A DNA stretch of 39,927 bases from contig CAZFVY010000063.1 of the NCBI GenBank assembly GCA_964522665.1, positions 1 through 39,927 of the forward strand. Reading direction: 5' to 3'. A model generated the notes under the pieces. The model ran no database searches, had not been told where the DNA came from, and saw nothing but the letters and a program-made list of their open reading frames with translations. Below, one piece after another: positions 26,307 through 34,430 of this stretch (position 1 is the first letter of the stretch; each line of letters opens with the position of its first letter). Position numbers and translations under genes: made by a program. This stretch comes from CAZFVY01 sp964522665 (GTDB lineage: Bacteria; Verrucomicrobiota; Verrucomicrobiia; Limisphaerales; CAZFVY01).

Positions 26307-28316
26307 CTATTCCTCCGCGCTGCCCAATCGCGCGAGCACGCTAAAGTCTTCCAGCGTGGTCGTATCGCCCTTGATTTCGACGCCGGATGCCACCTGTTTG
26401 AGCAGGCGGCGCATGATCTTGCCCGACCTGGTTTTTGGCAAGGCTTCGGCGAAGCGAATGTCGTCCGGCTTGGCGACCGGGCCGATTTCCTTGGCCACAT
26501 GAGCACGCAATTCGTCCCGAATCGCCTGATCCGGTTTGATCCCGCCCTTCAGGGTGACAAAGGCGACGAGCGCCTGGCCTTTCAGCGAATCTGGACGGCC
26601 AACCACCGCGGCTTCCGCCACCTTCAGATTGCTAACCAAGGCGCTCTCGACCTCGGCGGTGCCAATGCGGTGGCCGGCGACATTGAGCACGTCGTCAATG
26701 CGTCCGACGATCCAGAAATACCCGTCCTCGTCCTGGCGGCATCCGTCCCCGGTGAAGTAGCTGCCTTTGATTTCGTTCCAATACACCTCCTGGTAGCGTT
26801 GCTGGTCGCCCCAAAGCCCTCGCAACATGCTCGGCCACGGCTTTCGAATTACCAACTTGCCGCCCGAGTTGGGCGGCACTCGTTTGCCTTTATCGTCCAC
26901 GACTTCCGGGAGGATGCCGAAGAACGGCAGCGTCGCGGACCCGGGTTTGGTCGGCGTGGCGCCCGGGAGCGGCGTGATCATGATCGCGCCGGTTTCGGTC
27001 TGCCACCAGGTGTCCACAATGGGACAGCGTTTTCCCCCGATCACCTCATGGTACCAAATCCAAGCCTCCGGGTTGATCGGTTCACCGACGGTACCCAAGA
27101 GTCGGAGCGACCGGAGATCGTGCTTGGCCGGCCACTCGACTCCCCATTTCATGAACGCGCGAATGGCCGTCGGCGCGGTGTAAAGGACGGTCACGCCATA
27201 TTTCTCGACGATGCGCCAGAAACGATCCGGCTCGGGAAAATTTGGGGCGCCTTCGTACATAAGGCTCGTGGCGCCGTTCGCCAGCGGCCCGTAAACGACA
27301 TAGCTGTGTCCGGTCACCCAGCCTACATCGGCGGTACACCAAAAAACATCGGTATCCCGCAAATCGAAGACGTACTTGCTGGTCATTTTGGCGCCCAGGA
27401 GGTACCCGGCGGTCGTGTGGAGGATGCCCTTGGGTTTCCCAGTTGAACCGCTCGTGTAAAGAATGAAGAGGTTCGCCTCGCTGTCCATTTCCGCCGGCGG
27501 GCAATGGGCGTCCACGTATTCCAGTTCGCGATGCCACCAGACGTCGCGTCCTTCCTGAATCGAAACTTCGTTGTCCGCGCGCCGCAAGACGATCACTTTT
27601 TCAATCGAGCGCGCCAAAATCCCGCCTTGCGAGTCTTTGATCTCCAGCGCGTCATCGACGTTCTTCTTCAGCGGGACGACCGCGCCCCGGCGGAATCCGC
27701 CGTCGGCCGTAATCACGAGTTTGGCTTGCGAATCAAAAATGCGATCGGCAACCGATTGCGCGCTAAACCCGCCGAACACGACCGAGTGGACCGCGCCGAT
27801 GCGGGCGCAGGCGAGCATGGCGATGGCCGCCTCGGGGACCATCGGAAGGTAAATCAGAATGCGGTCCCCGACCTTGATTCCGTTGCGCTTCAATACGTTA
27901 GCGAATAGGCAAACTTCTCGATGCAGTTGCCGGTAGGTCAGGGTCCGTTCCTCCCCCGGCTTGCCCGGATGCGCTGGCTCGCCTTCCCAAATCAGCGCCG
28001 CCTTATTCGCGGTCGGGGTCTGAAGGTGCCGATCCAGGCAGTTGTAGGCGACGTTGAGCTTGCCGCCGTCGAACCACTTGGCGAACGGCGGTTTCCAATC
28101 GAGCACCTTCTTCCACCGCTTGAACCAGACCAATTCGCCGCTGGCTTGCTTCGCCCAGAAGCGCGTCGGGGCCTCGATGGATTCCCGGTAAAGGCGCCGG
28201 TAGTGCGCCAGGGATTTAATATGGGCCTGAGAGGAGAATTCCTTGGCCGGCGGGAAAACCCGATCCTCTTGGAGGATGGAGGTGAAGTTGTTGGCCGGCC
28301 CTTTTTTCTGATTCAT
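26307..28316 (-). CDS. acs: Acetyl-CoA synthetase
   Basis: A 669-residue AMP-forming ligase that makes acetyl-CoA from acetate, ATP and CoA in the cytoplasm. It is full length and carries every signature: the N-terminal ACAS segment (HYRRLYRESIEAPTRFWAKQA), WFDGGKLNVAYNCLDRH, VVFGGFSA, the ATP-binding loop YTSGSTGKPKGILHT, VDTWWQTETG, the hinge YFTGDGCRQDEDGYFWIVGRIDDVLNVAGHR, and the catalytic lysine in PKTRSGKIMRR (Lys633), the usual site of control by acetylation. It is divergent from the sigma-factor gene with a 91-bp shared promoter region. It would let the cell use acetate released from deacylated polysaccharides, an inference from the neighbouring secreted esterase-like genes. Confidence 0.97.
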   Translation of the reverse strand: MNQKKGPANNFTSILQEDRVFPPAKEFSSQAHIKSLAHYRRLYRESIEAPTRFWAKQASGELVWFKRWKKVLDWKPPFAKWFDGGKLNVAYNCLDRHLQTPTANKAALIWEGEPAHPGKPGEERTLTYRQLHREVCLFANVLKRNGIKVGDRILIYLPMVPEAAIAMLACARIGAVHSVVFGGFSAQSVADRIFDSQAKLVITADGGFRRGAVVPLKKNVDDALEIKDSQGGILARSIEKVIVLRRADNEVSIQEGRDVWWHRELEYVDAHCPPAEMDSEANLFILYTSGSTGKPKGILHTTAGYLLGAKMTSKYVFDLRDTDVFWCTADVGWVTGHSYVVYGPLANGATSLMYEGAPNFPEPDRFWRIVEKYGVTVLYTAPTAIRAFMKWGVEWPAKHDLRSLRLLGTVGEPINPEAWIWYHEVIGGKRCPIVDTWWQTETGAIMITPLPGATPTKPGSATLPFFGILPEVVDDKGKRVPPNSGGKLVIRKPWPSMLRGLWGDQQRYQEVYWNEIKGSYFTGDGCRQDEDGYFWIVGRIDDVLNVAGHRIGTAEVESALVSNLKVAEAAVVGRPDSLKGQALVAFVTLKGGIKPDQAIRDELRAHVAKEIGPVAKPDDIRFAEALPKTRSGKIMRRLLKQVASGVEIKGDTTTLEDFSVLARLGSAEE

Positions 28317-28348
28317 AAATCCGTAACTGGCATTGCGCGACGCGATCG

Positions 28349-28375
28349 GTTATACACGGTGGATTCGTTTATACA
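28349..28375. promoter_or_regulatory. Divergent promoter region of acs and the sigma-factor gene
   Basis: The 91-bp gap between the two starts holds two copies of TTATACA (28350-28356 and 28369-28375), 19 bp apart. On the minus strand each supplies a TATAA-type -10 (TATAAC at 28349-28354 for acs, with a weak -35 about 16 bp upstream). Which copy is used, and by which gene, cannot be decided. Confidence 0.4.
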
Positions 28376-28407
28376 AATTCCGCGACGGCGGTGTCTATGG
28401 GTAAATT

Positions 28408-28965
28408 GTGAACGGCGAAGTTCAGGCAAATTCGGCATGGTGCGAACGGCTTTATCAAGCGAAAGCCGCCGAGTTGATTTTGTACGGGCGGGCGCTCGGG
28501 CTGAGCCACAGTGAGGCCGAAGACGTGCTGCAGGAGACCTTTGCGGCGCTGCTGCGGCGAACTGAACCGCCCGAGCAACCGGACCGCTATTGCGTGCGCA
28601 GCTTTCGGAATCAAGCGCTCAATTACCGGCGGAGCATGTGGCGGCGACTTAAACGTGAACTTTCCGCCCGCGATTGGTTCGAACCCGGCTCGGCGGCCTC
28701 GTCGGCCGAGACCGAAGCCATGAAGCGTCTGGCCAGCCTGCCGCCGGAGCAGCGCGAGGTGATTGTGCTGAAGATTTGGCACGATTTTACCTTTGAAGCA
28801 ATCGGCGAATTGCTGGCGGTATCGCCCAACACGGTCGCGGGCCGGTACCGGTATGGATTGCAGAAGATCAGGACGGTAATGAAAGGCACTGTATATGGGA
28901 GAGATGAACGATTTGGAGGAGCAGTTGCGCTCCTGGACCCCGCGAGCCCCGTCGCCGAAAGTTAA
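28408..28965 (+). CDS. ECF-type RNA polymerase sigma factor
   Basis: A 185-residue sigma-70-family factor starting at GTG. Region 2 is seen in ILYGRALGLSHSEAEDVLQETFAALLRR and region 4 in LASLPPEQREVIVLKIWHDFTFEAIGELLAVSPNTVAGRYRYGLQKIRTVM, the helix-turn-helix that reads the -35 box. Regions 1 and 3 are absent, as in extracytoplasmic-function sigmas. The last 25 residues extend beyond region 4 and overlap the next gene by 71 bp. It is divergent from acs and leads a three-gene run with a small membrane protein and a DUF2723 protein, suggesting control of envelope or glycosylation functions. Confidence 0.9.
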   Translation: MNGEVQANSAWCERLYQAKAAELILYGRALGLSHSEAEDVLQETFAALLRRTEPPEQPDRYCVRSFRNQALNYRRSMWRRLKRELSARDWFEPGSAASSAETEAMKRLASLPPEQREVIVLKIWHDFTFEAIGELLAVSPNTVAGRYRYGLQKIRTVMKGTVYGRDERFGGAVALLDPASPVAES

Positions 28966-29305
28966 AGCGGCGCTGTTCGGGCGGGCCGAACCGAGCGCGA
29001 CGCGCGTGGCGCGAGCGGGCTTTATCCGGCAAGTCTATTGTTGCCTCGCGCCCGCCCTGGGCTGCGCCCTCCTGGCCTTCGTCACGGTAAATCAGCGTGG
29101 TCCGCTGGAGCGCCCGACCGACAACAGCATTCTCGCCACCCTGAGCATGGCCCGAATGCAGGGCGCCGTGGCGGATGTTCCCGTTCATTTTGACATGAGT
29201 GACACCGCCTGGATCAAGACCAGTTTTGGTTGGACAAACGCCGGCCATTCCCATTCTAGTATGCCCGCTCCGCTCCTGTGGAGGACAAACAGCCTAATGC
29301 AATAA
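28895..29305 (+). CDS. Small single-pass membrane protein, probable anti-sigma factor
   Basis: A 136-residue protein of no recognised family. A cytoplasmic N-terminus of about 45 residues begins with an acidic helix (MNDLEEQLRSW), one membrane helix covers about residues 46-65 (VYCCLAPALGCALLAFVTV) and about 70 residues would lie outside. It starts inside the sigma-factor gene (71-bp overlap) after a GAAAGG ribosome-binding site 8 nt upstream. Gene order, overlap and topology fit a membrane anti-sigma that holds the sigma factor, but there is no zinc HxxxCxxC motif and no clear anti-sigma domain. Function is inferred from context only. Confidence 0.6.
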   Translation: MGEMNDLEEQLRSWTPRAPSPKVKAALFGRAEPSATRVARAGFIRQVYCCLAPALGCALLAFVTVNQRGPLERPTDNSILATLSMARMQGAVADVPVHFDMSDTAWIKTSFGWTNAGHSHSSMPAPLLWRTNSLMQ

Positions 29306-29308
29306 CGA

Positions 29309-32300
29309 ATGAATCCCGACAAGAGCAAAGCGCCCAAGCCAAACGCTACCAATCCCCAGCCGCCCGCCACTCGACCGTCAGCCGCTGCCAAACCGCCCGC
29401 CAAGCCTCCCGGAGCGGCTCTGCCCGGGCCGTTGCCGCCGCTATTCCGGCCGATCGATTGGATGACGTTGCTGGTGACGACCGTCCTGGTCTTCATCGGG
29501 TATCTTTTGACGATCTCGCCCGATCTGACCATGGAGGATTGCGGTGAGTTGGCCACCGGGTCATTTTATTGCGCGGTGCCCCACCCGCCCGGCTATCCGG
29601 TCTGGACAATCTACTCCTGGCTATTCACCAAGTTGTTGCCCATCTCCAACATCGCGTTTCGGGTTTCCGTTTCGTCCGCGGTCGCCGGCGCTTGCGCGTG
29701 CGGACTGCTGGCGCTCCTGGTTTCGCGGGGATGCAGCATGATGCTCGAAAGCATCCCGGACCTGAAGAACATTGATCGCCGCTGGGAATCGGCCTTTTGC
29801 ATGGTGTCGGGGTGGGTCGCCGGGACGCTGATCGGATTCAATGGTTTCATGTGGAGCCAGTCGGTGATCGTGGAGGTCTATCCGTTCAGCCTGCTCTCTT
29901 TCATGGCGGTGCTCTGTTGCATGCTCCGATGGATTTACACGCCGGACCGCTACCGGTATCTCTATTGGGCGTTGTTCCTTTTCGGCATCTGTTTTACCAA
30001 CCACCAGACGCTAATTCTTTCCGCGATGGGCCTTGAGGTAATCATCGCGGCGATTCAGCCCAAGTTGGGTCGGGACCTTTTCCTGATGAACAGCGCGATC
30101 TACATCGTTGGCCTGCTCGCGAAAGCCAATGGGTTGATCACCACCTTCGATAACAACGTTCCGCTTTTCGTCATCTACAACGCGGTCGGCATCGGCTCCC
30201 TGCTCGCTTGCGGCTGGTTCACTTTGACCACGCAGAAGTTGCTAACCGAATGGAAGCCAGTGGTGATCATGACGGCGCTCTGGATTCTCGGCGCGATGTT
30301 CTACTTCTACATGCCGTTGACCTCGATGACCAATCCGCCGATGAACTGGGGCTATCCGCGGACCTGGGACGGCTTTTTGCACGCGCTGACCCGCGGCCAG
30401 TACGAACGGACGAACCCGACCAACAGCCTCCTCAAGCTCTTCAGCCAGGCGCTGATGTATCTCGAGGGCGCCGTCGAGGAATTCAACCTCGTCTATCTGC
30501 TTCTGGCGCTCGTGCCGTTTGTTTTCTTCGCGCGCTTGCAGAAACGGGAGCGCGGCTGGCTGATCGGCCTAGTCGCGACCTGGGTATGTCTGGCGGTGCT
30601 CTTGATGATGATGTTGAACCCGACCCCGGACCGGCAAAGCCGCGAGTTGACCAAAGTGTTCTTCGTTTCGTCGCATACGATCATCGCGATGTGCGTCGGG
30701 TACGGTTTGGCCCTGATCGGCGGCCTGATGGCGGTCAATTACTCGCGGTTCCGCTTTTTCGGGATCGTCGGCAGCGCGGTCGCCGCGGGAGTCGCGGTTT
30801 ACGCTTATCTGATTCTGGAAAAGCAGGCGCCGCTTCCCCGTTACACCGCGATTTTCGGCATTGCCCTGGCGTTCGCCGCGGTGGCGACCTTCGCGCTCTT
30901 TCGAAATCGCGCGCCATTGGCGATCATGCTCGTGCTTTTTACGACGATGCCGACGTACTCCATCCTCGCGCACTGGGAGGACAACGAGCAGCGGGGCCAC
31001 CTGTTTGGCTTCTGGTTTGGACACGACATGTTTACGCCGCCATTCGGAATTTATCCGGAGATGACCAAAGACGCGGTGCTGTTTGGCGGGACCGATCCGG
31101 GACGCTTTTGTCCGACGTACATGATTTTTTGCGAGAGCTTCATCCCGCCGGAGAAAAAGCGTGATCCAAAATTCGACCGCCGCGACGTTTATATCATCAC
31201 GCAGAACGCGCTGGCCGATCCGACCTACCTCGAATACATCCGCGCGCATTACAACCGCAGCGCGCAGATTGATCCGCCGTTTTTCCAGGAAATGCTGCGC
31301 ACGCGCCGTGACCAGGAAACCGGACGGACGAATCCCATCGCGCGCATGGCGGCGCCGTTGGATCGCTTCTTCACCAATTTCGGCGCCAACGTCGAAAAAC
31401 GTCGCCGCGCGGAAGGGCTTTATCCCCGCGAAGAAATCGGAATCCCTTCGGCGGAAGATTCTCAGAAAGCCTTTCAGGATTACATCGCGGACGCTCAACG
31501 CCGCCTGGCGATCAATCAGCTCAAGCCCGGCGAGGACGTCAAAATCGTGGACAACAGGGTCCAAGTGACCGGTCAGGTCGCCGTCATGGCGATCAACGGA
31601 CTGCTGACCAAGGTCATCTTCGACCACACGCCAAACAAGGAGTTTTTCGTCGAGGAAAGTTTCCCCCTGGACTGGATGTATCCGTACGAGACTCCGTTTG
31701 GCATCATCATGAAGATCAATCGCCAGCCGGTGCCGGAACTGACCCAGGACATCGTGGACAAGGATCACAAATTCTGGAGCCTCTACTCCGACCGTTTGAT
31801 CGGTAATTGGATCACTTATGACACGCCCGTGTCGAACATCTGCGCCTTTGCCGAACGGGTTTATCTCCGTCGCGACTACCAAGGGTTCATTGGCGATCCT
31901 AAATTCATTCGCGATGACGTCGCCCAAAAGGCTTTCTCGAAACTCCGGAGTTCCATTGCGGGAGTCTATACCTGGCGCCTCGGTCAGGCTAAAAACGACG
32001 CGGAACGGGGACGCATGCAGAAGGAGGCGGACTTCGCTTTTCGCCAGGCCTTCGCGTACTGTCCGTACAGCCCCGAAGCGGTTTTCCGCTACGCCAGTTT
32101 GCTTGCCAGCGTCGGCCGTTTGGACGACGCCTTGCTCGTGCTCAAGACCTGCCAGAAATTCGACCTCGATAATGAGACCGTAAAGTCGTACATCAGCCAA
32201 CTGGAGCAGGCGTCCAAAGGCCAGATCACGGTCTCGCAGGCGCAGAATCAGTTAAAGCACTTCGAACAGGAGTATAAGAACGACCCCACCAACGCCCGCA

Positions 32301-32710
32301 TCGCGTTTGAGTTGGCGTCGGCCTACATCCAGCTTCAACGCACCAACGACGCCGTCGCGCTCCTGGACGGCCTCATGGCGAACCCGAGGGTGGATGTGAA
32401 CGCGATACTCTCCGTCGCCCAGGCCTACGCGCAATTGGGCCAAGCTCAACGTTTGGAAAAGGCGTTGATTAAGCTCGTTTCGATGACGCCGGACAATGCC
32501 GAGGGTTGGTATGACCTCGCCACGATCCAAGTGGCGCTCAGCAAAAACCCGGAGGCCGTACGTTCGCTCGGCAAATCGCTCGAGATCAGCCGACGCCGGA
32601 TCGTCCAGCAACCCGCGTCCAAAGACCTCGTCCTCGAAGCCTCGAACGACGCGCGCTTCACGACGCTCCGGCCGATGCCGGAATTCCAAAAGATCATCAA
32701 AGGCAATTGA
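29309..32710 (+). CDS. DUF2723 membrane protein (glycosyltransferase-like) with C-terminal TPRs
   Basis: An 1133-residue protein. After a Pro/Ala-rich cytoplasmic start (about 45 residues) come roughly a dozen membrane helices with the DUF2723 signature MEDCGELATGSFYCAVPHPPGYPVW, which places the acidic catalytic-type residues of the PMT/GT-C superfamily in the first outer loop. Such proteins are thought to transfer sugars from lipid carriers. A large soluble part follows (about residues 560-900), then TPR-like helical repeats from about residue 910 (FRYASLLASVGRLDDALLVLKTC, FELASAYIQLQRTNDAVALLDGL, WYDLATIQVALSKNPEAVRSL). It begins 3 bp after the small membrane protein stop, so it probably belongs to the sigma-factor operon. 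The exact reaction is unknown. Confidence 0.86.
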   Translation: MNPDKSKAPKPNATNPQPPATRPSAAAKPPAKPPGAALPGPLPPLFRPIDWMTLLVTTVLVFIGYLLTISPDLTMEDCGELATGSFYCAVPHPPGYPVWTIYSWLFTKLLPISNIAFRVSVSSAVAGACACGLLALLVSRGCSMMLESIPDLKNIDRRWESAFCMVSGWVAGTLIGFNGFMWSQSVIVEVYPFSLLSFMAVLCCMLRWIYTPDRYRYLYWALFLFGICFTNHQTLILSAMGLEVIIAAIQPKLGRDLFLMNSAIYIVGLLAKANGLITTFDNNVPLFVIYNAVGIGSLLACGWFTLTTQKLLTEWKPVVIMTALWILGAMFYFYMPLTSMTNPPMNWGYPRTWDGFLHALTRGQYERTNPTNSLLKLFSQALMYLEGAVEEFNLVYLLLALVPFVFFARLQKRERGWLIGLVATWVCLAVLLMMMLNPTPDRQSRELTKVFFVSSHTIIAMCVGYGLALIGGLMAVNYSRFRFFGIVGSAVAAGVAVYAYLILEKQAPLPRYTAIFGIALAFAAVATFALFRNRAPLAIMLVLFTTMPTYSILAHWEDNEQRGHLFGFWFGHDMFTPPFGIYPEMTKDAVLFGGTDPGRFCPTYMIFCESFIPPEKKRDPKFDRRDVYIITQNALADPTYLEYIRAHYNRSAQIDPPFFQEMLRTRRDQETGRTNPIARMAAPLDRFFTNFGANVEKRRRAEGLYPREEIGIPSAEDSQKAFQDYIADAQRRLAINQLKPGEDVKIVDNRVQVTGQVAVMAINGLLTKVIFDHTPNKEFFVEESFPLDWMYPYETPFGIIMKINRQPVPELTQDIVDKDHKFWSLYSDRLIGNWITYDTPVSNICAFAERVYLRRDYQGFIGDPKFIRDDVAQKAFSKLRSSIAGVYTWRLGQAKNDAERGRMQKEADFAFRQAFAYCPYSPEAVFRYASLLASVGRLDDALLVLKTCQKFDLDNETVKSYISQLEQASKGQITVSQAQNQLKHFEQEYKNDPTNARIAFELASAYIQLQRTNDAVALLDGLMANPRVDVNAILSVAQAYAQLGQAQRLEKALIKLVSMTPDNAEGWYDLATIQVALSKNPEAVRSLGKSLEISRRRIVQQPASKDLVLEASNDARFTTLRPMPEFQKIIKGN

Positions 32711-32850
32711 CCCGAACGCCGGAACGCCGACGGACTACCCTAAACGCCAGCTCAGCGCGGTCCCTTGGCGTGTTTGGGCAACTTACCCGCCCGCCGTGCT
32801 CATGCGTGATCCGGCCAACGTCGATCGCGAGACGCCCCGTTTCCGGACCG

Positions 32851-34395
32851 TTACGGCAAGTAATTCAGCGTGTAGTAGGCCGTATCGTGGAGGAGCGCCT
32901 CGCCACGGGCGGATCGGACCCCGGGCAGATGAAGTTCGTGAATGTGCCCTTCCTGAATACCATCCACCAACAAACGCGCGCTCAGGCCATTCTGAGAGAC
33001 AATGACGCTCTTGATGGTGGCGACCGTGCTGTCCACTTCCGGACTCCCGTAGGATTCCTGATAGATGTAGGTGTACGTGAACATTTTATAGGAGGCGGGT
33101 GAACCCGCGGCGGCCGGATCGACCGGCTGAGTAAAGGTCAACTCAAACCCGTCTTTGATCGCCCGCATCTCCTGAACCTCAAACGGCGGCTGACCCGACC
33201 AAACCAGACGTTGCAACGCGAACGGTTTGCCGCCGCGCGCGCCCCAGCCGCGATCGGTGCCATAGACTACCAGCGAGCCATCCGGCGCCATTTCCAAGCC
33301 CAGGTTTCCCGAGTCGAACCCGTGCTTGAACATGAAACAGGCGCCTTGATAGTGGCCTTTGACTTTCTCCAAGAACACTCGCATCACGGTGCTATGGGTC
33401 TGGTCGCCGACAAAAAGCTGGCCCGGGAACGGTCCGAATTTGCCGCCGGACGCGTCACAGGCGAACCCACTCGCCGATTGTCCCATCTTGGGATCGCCAG
33501 CGGTCGGGTACGGGAAATAGATCGCGGGCGGTTCGAGCTGGGGAATCTTCTTTGCCTCGAGGTACATCCGGCTGCCACTCTGCGGATCCGGCGGGCGCGG
33601 CCCGATGGCGTCGGTCAGCTTGTACCATTTGTTGCCTTGCGGGTTGCCTTCAAAGATGCCGGGAGCCATGTATTTCAGGGCGCAGGCGCCGTTCCAGGGG
33701 CCTTGATTGTCGGTGAAGAACATATCGCCGAGACAGTTCGTGCCGATCCCGCCCGGGGAGCGGAGACCGCTGCAGGTCGGAATCGCTTTGCCGTCCGGCG
33801 AAACCCGGAAGCACCAGCCGCGGTAATCGATCTCGCTCGTAAATGAGCCGGTGAGCGTCAGCGCGACCCACAGGTAACCGTCGCGGTCAAATTTCGAGCC
33901 AAATGCGTATTCGTGGTAATCGCCGGTGATGCCCCAGGCGTCGCTGACCGTTTCAAAGAGGTCCGCGCGCCCGTCGCCGTCGAGGTCCTTCATGCGCGTG
34001 ACTTCACCGCGTTGGGTCGCGTACAACCAGCCGTCGCGATAGGCCAAACCGAGCACCTCGTGCAGCCCGCTCGCGAACAGGGTGAATTTCACGTTGGTTG
34101 GCGGGTTTTCAAGGGCTCCTTCAACCGTATAAATATCTCCGATGCGGGTTGAAACCGCGAGCTTGCCATCCGGCAACATCTGCAGCGAACCAGCCTCCAA
34201 GCTCACTCCCGCGGGAATCGGAACCGTGATGATCTGGTAGTACCGACTTTCGGTCGATCCAATATCGTCGGCGCCCAGCGCGCGAAGGGTAGCGACCAAG
34301 AGCAGTCCCAGCAGTTCCAGGGCGCGCAAAAACGCTCGGCGCGGACGCGCTTCCCTCGCCCGGCCACGAAGGGTTGTGTTGTCGATGTGATCCAT
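32851..34395 (-). CDS. Exported beta-propeller protein (sorbosone-dehydrogenase-like)
   Basis: A 514-residue protein. The N-terminus has a twin-arginine-like PRRAFLRALELLGLLLVATL segment, then a six-bladed propeller of the NHL/sorbosone-dehydrogenase type common in the PVC group: LQMLPDGKLAVSTRIGDIY, HEVLGLAYRDGWLYATQRGEVTRMKDLDGDGRADLFE, GSKFDRDGYLWVALT, SGLRSPGGIGTN, FFTDNQGPW, GQLFVGDQTHSTVMRVFLE. The last 110 residues form a beta domain without haem. In most PVC homologues this propeller is fused to a CxxCH cytochrome; here the haems are on the preceding gene, with which it is coupled: an in-frame GTG at 34434 overlaps that stop by 4 bp and is an alternative start. Substrate is unknown. 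Confidence 0.83.
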   Translation of the reverse strand: MDHIDNTTLRGRAREARPRRAFLRALELLGLLLVATLRALGADDIGSTESRYYQIITVPIPAGVSLEAGSLQMLPDGKLAVSTRIGDIYTVEGALENPPTNVKFTLFASGLHEVLGLAYRDGWLYATQRGEVTRMKDLDGDGRADLFETVSDAWGITGDYHEYAFGSKFDRDGYLWVALTLTGSFTSEIDYRGWCFRVSPDGKAIPTCSGLRSPGGIGTNCLGDMFFTDNQGPWNGACALKYMAPGIFEGNPQGNKWYKLTDAIGPRPPDPQSGSRMYLEAKKIPQLEPPAIYFPYPTAGDPKMGQSASGFACDASGGKFGPFPGQLFVGDQTHSTVMRVFLEKVKGHYQGACFMFKHGFDSGNLGLEMAPDGSLVVYGTDRGWGARGGKPFALQRLVWSGQPPFEVQEMRAIKDGFELTFTQPVDPAAAGSPASYKMFTYTYIYQESYGSPEVDSTVATIKSVIVSQNGLSARLLVDGIQEGHIHELHLPGVRSARGEALLHDTAYYTLNYLP

Positions 34396-34430
34396 ACTCT
34401 TACCAGTTTCGAAGTTGACAACGCTTGTGC

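Noticed and set aside
30569..32200. Long minus-strand open frame (543 codons) opposite the DUF2723 gene
   Set aside because: No domain or signal is recognisable, its composition (His/Arg/Asp-rich) is what a GC-rich antisense frame produces, and the plus-strand gene is well supported.
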